Origin: Morchella semilibera
Taxonomy: Eukaryota > Ascomycota > Pezizomycetes > Pezizales > Morchellaceae
Direction: 5' to 3'
NCBI GenBank assembly: GCA_009192285.1
Contig: CM018603.1
Coordinates: 7,003,613-7,067,612 of the forward strand
DNA length: 64,000 nt
The stretch's first letter is position 1; the number at the start of each line of letters is the position of its first letter. Both the position numbers and the translations under genes were made by a program. The notes under the pieces were generated by a model, which did no database searches, was not told where the DNA came from, and saw only the letters and a list, made by a program, of their open reading frames with translations. This document shows, piece after piece, positions 27,314-36,979 of this stretch.

Positions 27314-28791
27314 TCTTCCTCAGAGTTGGATTCGTCCTCGGAGTAGCTGTAGGGGCCGTGTGAATCGTCGAGGATGATCCTGTTGGAGAATGTGTATGAA
27401 GTTGGGGCGGAAGTGAACGGAGTGGTCCTCAGACCTTCCAGTAATTCGGATTCTGCTGTGAAGCCTGACTTGAACTCACCTGGACATTCGAAACGGAAGT
27501 GATACTTTGGGCTAGAACTGGTTGAGCATTTATCGCAGGGTTTTTCTAGGAATACTTCTCTTCCTTTTCTGTCTAAGAATGATCTTGTCATCTTCTTAGT
27601 CGCAGGGTTCATCCGATCCTTGATGGTTGATCTTCTGTCATCTGATTCCCTTAGGTTTCTGCTTGGGGAGGATTGGTTGGCGGTCTTTCCCTTGTTGTCC
27701 AAGCCTGACTGCGATCGGGCACTCGTGAAGATTCTTGGTTTTCTGCTCTCCAGCTGGATCTACTTTCTTTCTGAGATCTGTGTCCTGCGAACCTGGCTTC
27801 GTCCCTTGTTTTTGTCTGATCGTAGCGTCTGAGCTGGTTCAGGAAGGTATCGATGTTGGCGAATTCTGAGCAATATCTGTCTGCTTCTCCGGTGAGGCAT
27901 CCGCGAACCTTCTCGATCAGTGTTTCGTCGGCCGTGTCCGGAAAAGCGAGGCGGCAGAGCTCCACTTTCCTGATGCCAAACTCCAGGAAGGATTCTTTGT
28001 TCGTTTTCATGTAGTTGTTCGCTCTGGTTTGCTTCTCACCTAGAGACATGGCCCATTTCTGTCTTAGGACCTCTTTGAAGTTCTCCCACATCAGCAAGAC
28101 TTCATTTGTCTCCTGATATCTCCTGAGCCTCAGGAGACTCAAAAAATATCCAGGAGTCTCAGGAGACTCTCAGGAGACTTGGGAGACTGTTGGGAGACTC
28201 CAGTCACAAGTTGAGTTTGCTGATGCAGCAGCCGTGGCCGTTGGTGATCATTCTTTGCCAGACGCTTCCTAGACCGGCATACCAAATGCGTACCACGTCT
28301 CCTTCTACAAAGCAATTGGAAAAGATATGTGGGCATACTACCGTTTCACCCCACTGACGGATGGTGTGGTCCATGTCGATTATCCACATCTCCAGGTCGT
28401 CTCCGAACCTGAACTTCGGTAGGGTGTTCGGGTAGAATCGCTGTTGATTTTGGTTTGAGGATCCTCCCGAGTTCTCGGTTCTGTTGATTACTACCACCGT
28501 TTGTTCTGCGGGGGTTACAGGGGCAACCCATGTCTTGGCTTCTATCATGCGTACCTCTTCCTCGATATCGGCTAGGTATTTTTCGTGTCTGAGCTTACTA
28601 GCTGCTTTCTGTCTCTCTAGTTCCCTTCTTCTTGCTGTTAGGGTGTCTCCCATATCGGGGGTGGGGGAGGCCTCTAAGTTGCGGATCCTGTCTGTGAGAG
28701 GTTCTAGTTGCTTTTGCATGAGCTTGGCGATGGCATCTAGAGTGATCTCTTGGCGATGACTTGATGAGGAGGATGAGCTGCCGGAAGCCAT
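27289..28791 (-). pseudogene. gag, split by a MITE and one frame change
   Basis: Structural capsid/nucleocapsid gene. The first AUG of the whole transcript is at 28791 (MASGSSSSSSSHRQE). A coiled-coil-like region (MQKQLEPLTDRIRNLEA) is followed by the capsid-type segment with RFGDDLEMWIIDMD and VRIWYAGLGSVWQRMI. A 137-bp insertion (28089-28225) then interrupts it. Removing 139 bp joins the frame as ...HGCWENFKEVLRQKW, the expected gag continuation. Further on the reading frame changes by -1 somewhere between 27765 and 27651, either a mutation or another recoding event. The C-terminal part carries a zinc-knuckle-like CX2CX8HX4C (CDKCSTSSSPKYHFRFEC) and an acidic tail ending at the stop at 27289. 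Confidence 0.8.
28089..28225. mobile_element. 137-bp inverted-repeat insertion in gag (family E, copy 2)
   Basis: Same ends (CATCAGCAA ... TTGCTGATG) and same length as the pol insertion. Flanked by CA on the plus strand at both sides (28087-28088, 28226-28227), a 2-bp duplication read as TG on the coding strand. Excision with one duplication restores the gag frame. Confidence 0.85.
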
Positions 28792-29496
28792 TTTTTCTGT
28801 TCTTGGTTCGATCGCTAGATTTTCAATTTGTGGTAGTTCACCAGCGGTTGTCTGAAAGGTTGAGACTGCTGCTGATACTATGGTTTTTGCTGCTATGGCG
28901 ATGTCTCTACCCAATGCTCCTTGTCTTGGTGCAAAGTTCCCCGGAGCAAAGCTTTCTCTGATAACAGAGAGGGTTTTGGAGGCAGTGCTTTCTACTGGTT
29001 TAGGATCGGGAAGACGAGTTTCAATTCTTCTCGTTGCCGGAACTAGGGGTGGTGGAAAGAGTGGAATGTTAGGGGATGGGGTGTCTTCTATAAGAAGTTG
29101 TGTTGGAGTGAGAGAAGAATCGCTGGAGTAGCCTGAGTATAGCTCAATTTCTCGAGTTATTTGTGCCGAGGAGGGTGAGGAGTTCCGCCTTATGAGACGT
29201 AGGTCGGAACTTGTTTCCGTCGGGATGACGAGTTTGGGAACTTTTTCTGGATTTAGAGATGAGGACTTGTCTGTTTCCGGTCTTTTGCTCGGAGAAGTGT
29301 TGCGAGGTGGTCTCTTCTTGGGGGGCGGTAGATCCGTTCTCTGAACGGGTCTTCGTCTGGAGTCACCTTTGTTTTGCCAGTAGTTCCCGTCTAAAGTGGT
29401 GTCTAGAGTTCTTTGGTCTTTCTTAGGAGATCTAGGTTGATGACCTGGCCTGGGGACCGATGAAGAAACTGGTGGGGGGCTCCAGAATCCAGTGTG
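28792..29496 (-). other. In-frame, AUG-free 235-codon extension upstream of gag
   Basis: The gag frame stays open for 235 codons upstream of its AUG, back to a TGA at 29499-29497. There is no AUG in any frame. The conceptual product is Pro/Ser/Lys/Arg-rich and low in hydrophobicity (e.g. PPPKKRPPRNTSPSKRPE, LVPATRRIETRLPDPKP), like a disordered nucleic-acid-binding region. If translated, it would need a non-AUG start; otherwise it is leader sequence that happens to be open. See findings. Confidence 0.6.
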
Positions 29497-29868
29497 TCAG
29501 TGTCTGTATTCTTCTCAGGAGGGCGGGAAGAGGACTTCCCGCTGGGACGGCTGCAGCCAGACAGCTCGGAAATCAGCACTCAGAGCTGTTTCCTACAAAT
29601 GCCAGCTACAGCCGGAGTTTTGTGGGAGTACTGGTGGCGGGTTCTATCCACAGAGAAGAAAGTTTATGCCTGACGACAGAGGTTTTATGACGTACTGAAC
29701 CTTTGGTCACGCTCTGGGATTTTTTGAAAAAGATAGATGGGACGAGAGAGAAAAGATCGTCCAATCAATCGATAGATGTAACAGAGGAAGTGACAATGGT
29801 AATGATGTTTTATACTGATGGAGGAGTGGTTTTTCGTGAGAGAATCGAATCGATACGGTGTCGACAGC
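29497..29868 (-). other. Untranslated leader after the 5' LTR, no canonical tRNA primer site
   Basis: Bases directly after the 5' LTR read GCTGTCGACACCGTATCG on the minus strand. No TGG, the start expected of a site complementary to a tRNA 3' end, lies at or next to the LTR border. Priming may use an internal tRNA fragment or self-priming. No AUG occurs. Confidence 0.6.
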
Positions 29869-30052
29869 TGTAATGGCTCGCGGGTCACAGGAGGTGAACA
29901 CGAGCCTGAACAGGGTCAATTGTATTAAGATTAGATATATTTTGTGGATGACCCTCCAGTCGAGGCTTATAACCCTCGTTATGGGTGATGTGGCTAAGCC
30001 ATAAAGCTTAGTCACACATCACCTTGTCCTGATTGGGATTCCTCCCGTTACA
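29869..30052 (-). repeat. 5' LTR of the gypsy element
   Basis: 184 bp, apparently identical to 21997-22180. On the sense strand it starts TGTAACGGGAGGAATCCC and ends GCCATTACA. Confidence 0.95.
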
Positions 30053-30275
30053 GTATGCATACTCTCGATATATTAGTAGCATGTTAGCCGGTCCTGAACA
30101 AATCTGCGCAAGCAAATTTGCTCTCGATATTAGCATATTCGCGATAATGGCATTGGAATTTTCCAAACAATAATATATGTTACTGTCGGGGTAAATTCTT
30201 TGTAAACGGATGTGAACGGACCGGGTCGTGTGAAAGAAAGGTCGTATTCGAGGGAGCTGTGGGGTAAGTCAGGGT

Positions 30276-30533
30276 GGTCTGTTGCAACGGACTATCGGTA
30301 GGGTATGTACATAGTACTCGGGTACGAGGGTTAGAACCAAAACATGCATTAGTTATTTGTATGGCGGGGCGGCGCCACTCCATACAAATAATCCCTGTCT
30401 CTTCACTTGCATGTTCTGGTTCTTATTGCTACACCCGAGTAGTACAGGACTACCGCCTGGCTGGTCGCGAATTTGGCAATTTCACCCCCCCAATGCGATA
30501 GTCCAGTACCCTACTGATAGTCCGTTGCAATAG
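30276..30533. repeat. 258-bp foldback element
   Basis: Outer arms GTTGCAACGGACTATCGGT...GGGTA and the inverse TACCC...CTGATAGTCCGTTGCAAT. Nested inner arms continue the pairing (AGAACCAAAACATGCA / TGCATGTTCTGGTTCT, then TTATTTGTATGG / CCATACAAATAA), closing on a small GC-rich loop. Practically the whole element folds on itself. No open frame. Confidence 0.65.
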
Positions 30534-31493
30534 GCCGCTCTTGCACGCTACCCGCCTTAATCCGTAGTACATAGTAACTTCCACGAATCTATCAGTTGCA
30601 CAGCCCACCAACCCTGCCCCCACTGCGTACCATACATCACGGACGATCGAGTTAGAAGTCGTTTCTTCAAACTGAGTACGAACAGATCGGATATAGAGTA
30701 AAATACTCATATCGCTTTTGAAACACGAGCTGTCAGCTGCAGCCATAGGTCACCTAGGGGTTCCAGTACTACTTATCATAGATTCTCACTTGATGTTTTG
30801 ATATATGTATGCATAGACCAGGCAACGATCTTCAACGGAATTAAGGAACGGTGTGTTATATAGCGTAGCCTTGTGATCGCGAGGCCCGATCGGCGCGCTG
30901 GGATACATAGGTTTACGTAGTCCGGTACCACTAAAACCAATACATTCAGTGCGGGGAACTTATAGTCATATCCCACTGACCCGTTTTTACCGCATGCCGT
31001 AGCCATCGGGTGCTATTTTTAAATCCGACTATCATGTCCGAGTGCTAAATATATCTATCCCCGTCTAAAGTAATGTGCTCAAGCGGTCGGGATCGGGAAT
31101 CTTTTTCAGGTCACACAGGGGCCTCGCCGGGCACAGTCAACGTCACGTGATTTAAATAAAGAAATCGTTTCATCCCTCCGATCAATTAAATCGAAGGGTG
31201 TGACCGATCCTATAAGTACTAGCTATATGTACCCCGGGGGTCCTCAAAGTGATGCAACGGCGACAAAAACCGACGCAAATTTCGCAGCTACTGGCTACCG
31301 TGCCCAAAGGTTGGGAAGTAATTTATATATATACCGAATTGCACCAGGCGGAGCTATATAATAGAAATACAAATGGAAAAATTGACTGGGCCTAGCTTTG
31401 ATGGTGGTCGCGACACCAGAATATTGAGCCTGTTGGTTGCATCACTTCAAGGACCCCCACAGAGCATCACGCTGGAGTAGATACATAAGTACT
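30534..31493. other. Gene-free region
   Basis: AT-rich with GC islands. Open frames at 30450-30746 and 30776-31006 lack motifs. Nothing else seen. Confidence 0.45.
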
Positions 31494-31661
31494 TACAGTA
31501 CCAAAAAGAGGGGTGGGATCACTAGTACGGTATTCTCGTTGGTACGCTAGCATTGTGGTAAGAATACGGTATTTGTACCTCTAATGCCGATTTAATTCGG
31601 TATTTGTCACTAAATTCCGTAGTCCTATGGTAGTGATTTCACCCCATTTTTTCATACTGTA
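31494..31661. mobile_element. MITE family B, copy 2
   Basis: Left end TACAGTACCAAAAAGAGGGG; right end inverse, CCCCATTTTTTCATACTGTA. Flanking TA at both ends. Alignable to 15191-15363 over its length (shared TCACTAAATTCCGTAGTCCTA). Confidence 0.75.
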
Positions 31662-32487
31662 TGTAAGCCAGAAGGTGAGATTGTAGTGGGTACTTATCGC
31701 CAGGTGGTTCACCGCCGGTCAAAAATTAAGTGTTTCATCGAAAGGCAGCTGTAGCTGGAAGCTTACTCGGCCAGTCAAGCACAGCAGCTAGGTGTGTATA
31801 GGCGGAATATATGGCAATATGTAGTCCTTAAGGCTTGCGAACAGGATCTGGGAATATCACAGATCAGTAGATGATACATTGTATTTACGCATATTGCATA
31901 ATTAACACAATATACGAGAATTCAAACGGTTCCAAATCACTAAATACGTACGTACGTCCACCTTTGATCAATTGACCTTGATTATAATTAATTAACGGGT
32001 TTCACTAATACTGTAGCTCTTGGCCAGCAACTAAGTCCAATGAGAAACGAAGAAAAAAACTCTCGAAATCTATATACTCTGGTATCGAGTTGTCTTCATG
32101 GATTGTGGCGCATAACCCGTTCTGCACTTCCTAGTACGTGAACACTAGGTCATAAGGTTCACCATGGCCAGACGTATAGTAATCATAAGACTGCTAATAT
32201 CAACGTACTTATATGTAGGCCTACTTCTTTAATGCTTAGCAGAGGTGGCCATGGGGGACCAGACATGCCACACTTCAAAACCTCAATACTCCAATTCTAC
32301 CAGCAACAACGTACAACAATTAACAGGGGGAACTAACCACACCGCCATTACAAGGGATCCCTTCTAGATCTATCAATCGACGTCCTAACCCAAACTCCAC
32401 AAAAGAAAAAACACACCCACCTATAACCCCACCTATAACCCCCACCTACAACCCCCACCTACAAGTCAGTAAGCACCTCGAGCTAAC
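31662..32487. other. Gene-free region with a 3' tandem repeat
   Basis: No gene seen. At about 32417-32465 lie four imperfect head-to-tail copies of a 14-16-bp unit ACCCCCACCTA(C/T)A, just beyond the stop of the RRM gene. Confidence 0.5.
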
Positions 32488-33106
32488 TCAAGAACCCAAC
32501 CGCGGCCCCTCCCTCCCCTGTACCCTCAGCGCCCTCCCCAAATCCCCCCTCCCCACATACCTCACCTTCAACGGCACCCCGCCCTCAATCACCGCGCCAT
32601 CCAGGTCCGCAATCGCCTCCTCACACGCCTTACCCCCGCCCATGTAGACCAGGGCCATAAACTCGCGCTCACCCCCAAGCACGAGCGGCGGCTCGATACT
32701 GCACCCACTATCAGCCGCTGAACAATGTGGACCGCTAATTGACCTGGCGGCGCACTTACTTATCATGGCCCTCAAACAGGGCGCCTAGGTCGGCCCTCAG
32801 CGTCCCCCAGGGGAGCCCCTCGACGAGCAGGCAGTGCCGCCAGCTCGCCTTGACGCACCCGTACATGAGCAGGTGTCCCGTGCTGCTGACAAGAACGGGG
32901 TCGCTATACCCAACAGGCATGTTGGTGGCTACTACCCTGACGACGCTGGGGTCCGAGAGCCAGCTTGAGGGGTGGGTGTCACTGCTGCTGGCGCTGGCGC
33001 GGCTGCTGGCGGGGTAGTGTTGCAGGAGCTCGCGGATGAGGGGGTAGTCGGCGGGGTCGGTGGGGGTGGGCATGGTGATGGTGCGTGTGAGAGTGGGGTG
33101 GGCCAT
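32488..33106 (-). CDS. RRM-type RNA-binding protein
   Basis: Two exons: 33106-32760 and about 32707-32488. The donor is AA/GTAAGT. Two in-frame acceptors are possible, TAG at 32708 or CAG at 32699. The C-terminal half reads as an RNA recognition motif: beta-1/RNP2-like LLVEGLPWG, helix TLRADLGALFEG, then RNP1-like REFMALVYMG, helix KACEEAIADLDG, and the closing strand VPLKVRYVG. The N-terminal 85 residues (from MAHPTLTRTITMPTPTDP) contain a Ser/Ala-rich linker and VVRVVATNMPVGYSDPVLV, possibly part of a second degenerate fold. The match is to the general RRM pattern rather than to a named protein. Total about 190 residues. Confidence 0.65.
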
Positions 33107-34198
33107 TGTGGAGGAGGGGCAAGGGGGTTATATGGAGTGTTGTTTGTGGACGGGGTTTGGAGGAGCAGGAGAGAAGGGCGTAGGTGGAGTGGCGGCGTCG
33201 GTGGCGGGATTTAGATTCTGAGCTCCATCCATCCATCCTGTAGCTAGTATGAAGTCAAATCAAGATAGCTGCATGCTCCAGAAGGGACCGGCGACATGCG
33301 AGGAGCCGGGGTTTTCTGGATGGCTAACTAGCTAGCTGGGCTGGGGAGTGAGTCTTCTAGAAGGGGCTCTGCAGAGGACTGACAGCGGGCTAGCCAACTC
33401 TAACTGGCGGTATGGAAAGGACGTCTCGAGTACTGCAGGATCCCGTCACATCAGCACACAAAGACGTTGAGACAAAGGGACCGACTGGTACACTACGATC
33501 AGGTACGGGCACCCTGGCCGGTCGCGATCTTGGCTGGACATAGTGGGGATGGATATCGAGATCTAGTGTTGCTAGCATTGTTGATTAGTATTTACTACTG
33601 CGCATGCTATAAAAGAGTATTATTATCATTATCATTACCATTGTTATTAGTGACGTAGAGGAGAGCCAGCTTACTTGATTATGCGGTTTCGGTATCTGTA
33701 GCTAGACCAGAACAGCCTAGATATCCAAGACCCTTGGGTTTGCATCACAGGCTATCACCCGGTGGTCCAATGATCAGGTTTGCATCATAGAATATCACTC
33801 GGCGCACGGACGGGCTCTCACTTCCCTCCCCGGTTTGATCGGAGCGGGTGCCCGGCTCGCGCGCGCGCCACGCCCAAAAGTGTACAATCACAACAAATCA
33901 CAACGGGTTCAGGAGGAGATTAAAGAGGTTCTGTTTTTAATCCTACAACACACACACACACCCGAAAAGATGATGTATCAATTACTAAAAAGGAAAAGAA
34001 AATAATAATCAAAAGCCCCCAAAAGCAATTGCAAGTAAGTGTGCATAAACCGCATAGATGATCTGATCATATCTTCATAAACATAAAAAGGAAGCCATGC
34101 GATTCAAAATTAAAGAAATCCTCTTCCACCACTGGACAAAAGAAACAACTCCTTCACACGATTTCATCTCTCTCCTAGCAACAAAACACAACCACAAT
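33107..34198. other. Intergenic, no gene seen
   Basis: Holds the RRM-gene promoter and the 3' UTR of the Msc1-like gene. A degenerate duplication GGTTTGCATCA...ATATCAC...CGG occurs at about 33738 and 33778. A short (CA)n lies at about 33950. Confidence 0.5.
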
Positions 34199-36399
34199 CT
34201 ACAACTCCTCCTTAATCCTATCGTATCCCTGCTGCACCTTCTCCTTCGTCGAATCATACCCTTGCTGTACCTTCTCGTTCGCCGCATCACCCGCCTGCTG
34301 TCCGGCCTCATACGCCTTATCGCCGGCGACCTCCGCCTTCTTAGCGCCATAGCCCAACAAAGCATAAACACGGTCTCTTACCCAGCCCATGCCCGTGGCA
34401 AACTGTCCATACACGCCCTGGTCCTGGGACCCATATATGAACGCGTGCGAGTTGCGTCTCGCCGCGGCGATCAGCTCGTTTCGGGTAGAGCCCTGGTATG
34501 TGTTGATGCCGTAGCGGTCGAGGTACGCCTTGAGCTCGCTGTCGGACCACGTGTCGAAGGTGACGTCCTTTGCGGAATTGGTGGCGGCCGCGAGGGCCGA
34601 CGTGATGGATGCGTAGGCGAGGGCAGCGCCGTCGGTAGCCGCGTCGTAGGCGATGTTGGCGCCGTCCTTTGCTGCGTCGGTGGCCTTTGTGCCGGCGGAG
34701 GTTGCGGAGGAGCCGGCCTCGGTGCCCGCGGAGGCGGCAGAATTGGAGGCTACAGAGGCGGCGGAGGCTGCGGCGGAGGAGGCCGACGCGGAGCCAACGG
34801 AGGCTGCGGAGGCTGCGGAGGCGCTGGCGAGGTTGTAGGCTGAGACAGCGGAGGAGTAGAGTTCGTCGCGGGAGGCGGCGGCGTTTACGGATGCTTTGTC
34901 GCCTTGGGCATCGAGCCATTTCCTAGAAGTGGGTAGAGGGTTAGTAAAGCGGTTACAAGAGAGAAGGACACAAGTGAGGGGAGTACTTCAGGTTATCGTA
35001 TGTCCAGGTATCGAATGTCCAAGCCCCAAATCCAGTGGCAGCCTTATGCTTACTCAACCTAACCTTCGCCAAAAGCTCATCACGCTTCCCATTTTGCGGC
35101 ACTGGCACCCCGCGCGAGTCGAGATACTCCTTCAGCCTGCTATCACTCCAATTCTCAATCAACACCTCAAATGCATCATTCTTGTACGCGGCGGCTGTAT
35201 CCGTCGCCTCCGACGCCTTCTGGCCCGCATACGAGCTCGCAGATCCATACGCGCTGTTTGCCGACGCCTTGACCGTGTCGCCGGTGTAGTACGCCTTGTT
35301 CCGCCTGGCTAGGGCCAAGAGCTCATTCCGTCCAGATCCCTGCGGGATCTTGACGCCATTCTTGTCGAGGAACTCCTTCAGCTTGCTATCGCTCCAGCTG
35401 TCAAAGACGCTGTCCGACACGGCCTGCTTTGCATTGTTGGCATGGTACTGCGCGGTGTTGGCAGCAGAGTTTGCCTTCAGAGAGGCGAGGCGGGAGTTTC
35501 GGCGGACGCTGGAAATCAGCTTGTCGCGGGTTGAGGGCTGCGGGGCGGAGTAGCCGTGGGTGTCGAGCCATTTCCTATATGTTGGCGGTTAGCAACCAGG
35601 GGCGCCTAGAGGAGGTAATGATCCATTATGCAGGAAATAAAAAAAAAGAGGAAAGGGTGCGCTTACTTCAAGTCGCTGTCGCTCCAGGACTCGTAAAGCC
35701 AGTTACCGGGATATGCAGTGGTCTCACCGAGTTTATCGGCGACGGTGTCGTAGTTGTCTCGTGCGGTAGCCAAAAGTGTATCGCGGGTTCGGGGCTGTGG
35801 ATTCGGGATGCCGTGGCGATCTAGAAACGCTTTAAGCGCGCTCTCCGACCATCTATTACCGCCAGTTAGCACACCCATGACGTCACCATGACAACCACCA
35901 CAACCACCACCAAAAAAAACAGGGATTCAATTAGAACATACGAATCAAAGATCCATCCCTTAACACTTCCATACGCCTCCTCCGCCGTACTCTCCGTCTC
36001 CTCCCACGCCTTCTTTACGCTGTCGACGAGCCAGTTCTTTCCCTTATCCTTCTCAACCTCCACCTGCTGCCCCTTGTCGGCCAGGTACTGCTGCAGCTGC
36101 GGCGTATCCCACGACGAGTAAGGAGACACAACCTTAGCATTCCAGTTATCCTTCACGAGCTTTTCAAGGTCCTTTCGGTCCGCGGGCGTGGGGTACGCGA
36201 CGTTGTGGTCGCTCAGCCAGCGCTCCAGCTCGTTCTCATTCCATTTGTTGTAGGCTATTGGTAAAGGTGGAGTTGGTTAGTTTTTATGTGTGGGGAAACG
36301 CGGGAAATAGGGGAAAATCGTACCAGCCTTGCTACCCATGCCCCAGGCACATGCCTCGCCGGCTATGGCGGCGGCCAATAAGAGGTTTGATAATTTCAT
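34199..36399 (-). CDS. Msc1/Ish1-like stress-response protein with eight Ish1 repeats
   Basis: Secretory or nuclear-envelope-type protein related to S. cerevisiae Msc1 and S. pombe Ish1. Five exons: 36399-36324, 36254-35942, 35852-35667, 35574-34987, 34922-34199; all junctions keep phase. Residues 1-19 (MKLSNLLLAAAIAGEACAW) form a signal peptide. Eight Ish1-type repeats of the pattern W-(S/N/D)-x3-L-x2-(Y/F/W)-L-x3-G follow: NKWNENELERWLSDH, SSWDTPQLQQYLADKG, WSESALKAFLDRHG, ESWSDSDLKKWLDTHG, DSWSDSKLKEFLDKNG, ENWSDSRLKEYLDSRG, DTWTYDNLKKWLDAQG and DTWSDSELKAYLDRYG. An Ala/Ser-rich segment lies between repeats 7 and 8. The tail has two KVQQGYD repeats. Several introns fall inside repeats after the same LK, as expected from exon-linked repeat expansion. 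Confidence 0.9.
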
Positions 36400-36852
36400 C
36401 GTAGAGTGCGGGGGGAAAGGGTAAGAGAAAGCCCAATTAATCAAGCCAATGAACCAAAGGAGCAGTATCAATAGAGTATATAATATAATATAGTAGCAGT
36501 AGTAGTAGTGAAGCAATCTCTCTTTTTCTCTCTCTCACTCTACGAGCAGAAAGGTCGTCGTCGTCAAAAAAGATATCGAACAATGAGATCCTAAGATGGG
36601 GAGCGGCAGCGCCGGCCTCCCTTTATTTAAGTCTAGAATCCTGCCTTCCTGCCTGGGCCCCTCTGCAAACCGGTGTCGTAATGATGTCTCTACATGCCTT
36701 CATGCCGGGCATCGATCGGCGCTGTCCTTGTTGGGAATAAAGTTTCAAAGGGTTGCATTGGCTGATTGGAACGGACGAGGTGATGCAATCTCTCGTCATT
36801 CCTGTACTATGTGTGTCACGTGGTCGGTGTTGGTTGCTCTACTTAGGTAATT

Positions 36853-36979
36853 AAAGACTTTGCGCAAGGAACGGAAGGGAATGGACAGCAAATGGAGCCA
36901 GCTCTATTTCGGTTGTCTGATTGGCAGACTTTGAGATCCGCACCAACCAGGTTACCGGAAAATGGAGCTGGCTCCATTT
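36853..36979. repeat. Hairpin element family G, copy 1
   Basis: Arms AAATGGAGCCAGCTC (36890-36904) and GAGCTGGCTCCATTT (36965-36979). The core contains TGATTGG and CACCAACCAGGTTACCGGAA, the family signature. The outer left part, AAAGACTTTGCGCAAGG, resembles the arms of copy 2. Confidence 0.6.

Larger units (their letters stand above)
22453..27319 (-). pseudogene. pol: protease-RT-(RNase H stub)-integrase-chromodomain-RNase H, split by a MITE
   Basis: The frame opens at 27319 inside gag and is entered by a -1 shift at 27307-27313. Protease region about 26300-26850: the usual D-S/T-G is replaced by LTDLCSNTGII, followed by LLIGLDTFLEYNI. RT about 24800-25650, with AAVVLVW-like GK..FCVDFR, the LPFGLKNAP box and YIDDVLLFSS. 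An RNase H N-terminal stub FILYTDASCEAFGAVL ends at about 24692. The 137-bp insertion (24552-24688) follows. Integrase 24550-23300 has the H-H-C-C zinc site (LLGHFGI, HCPDC), and D-D-E in NMDLIV, FITDRDP and AERLNQTLE. A chromodomain (NAEIVDKRTTKGGKDKYK to LIDQYEKN) lies about 23155-23000. RNase H, about 22960-22570, has TDSSK, YEATELELSCVNWAF, VVSDHEAL and NVDPLSR. Deleting the insertion plus one 2-bp duplication (139 bp) leaves 1,576 codons in one frame. Confidence 0.9.
21997..30052 (-). mobile_element. Complete Ty3/gypsy chromodomain LTR retrotransposon with permuted RNase H
   Basis: An 8,056-bp element on the minus strand, bounded by 184-bp LTRs and a 5-bp target duplication GTATG (21992-21996 and 30053-30057). 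In sense order: 5' LTR (30052-29869), AUG-free leader with in-frame gag extension, gag, -1 frameshift signal, protease-RT, RNase H stub, integrase, chromodomain, a fuller RNase H, polypurine tract, 3' LTR. The RT motif YIDD, integrase H-H-C-C and D-D-E, and a chromodomain place it in Ty3/gypsy (Metaviridae). Gag and pol are each split by a 137-bp inverted-repeat insertion and gag has one further frame change. This copy therefore cannot make intact proteins. The LTRs look identical base for base, so insertion was recent; it probably moved with proteins supplied by another copy. Confidence 0.96.

Noticed and set aside
28089-28225. The 137-bp segment in gag as an intron
   Set aside because: It lacks GT-AG borders, has terminal inverted repeats, recurs at another position, and shows a target duplication.
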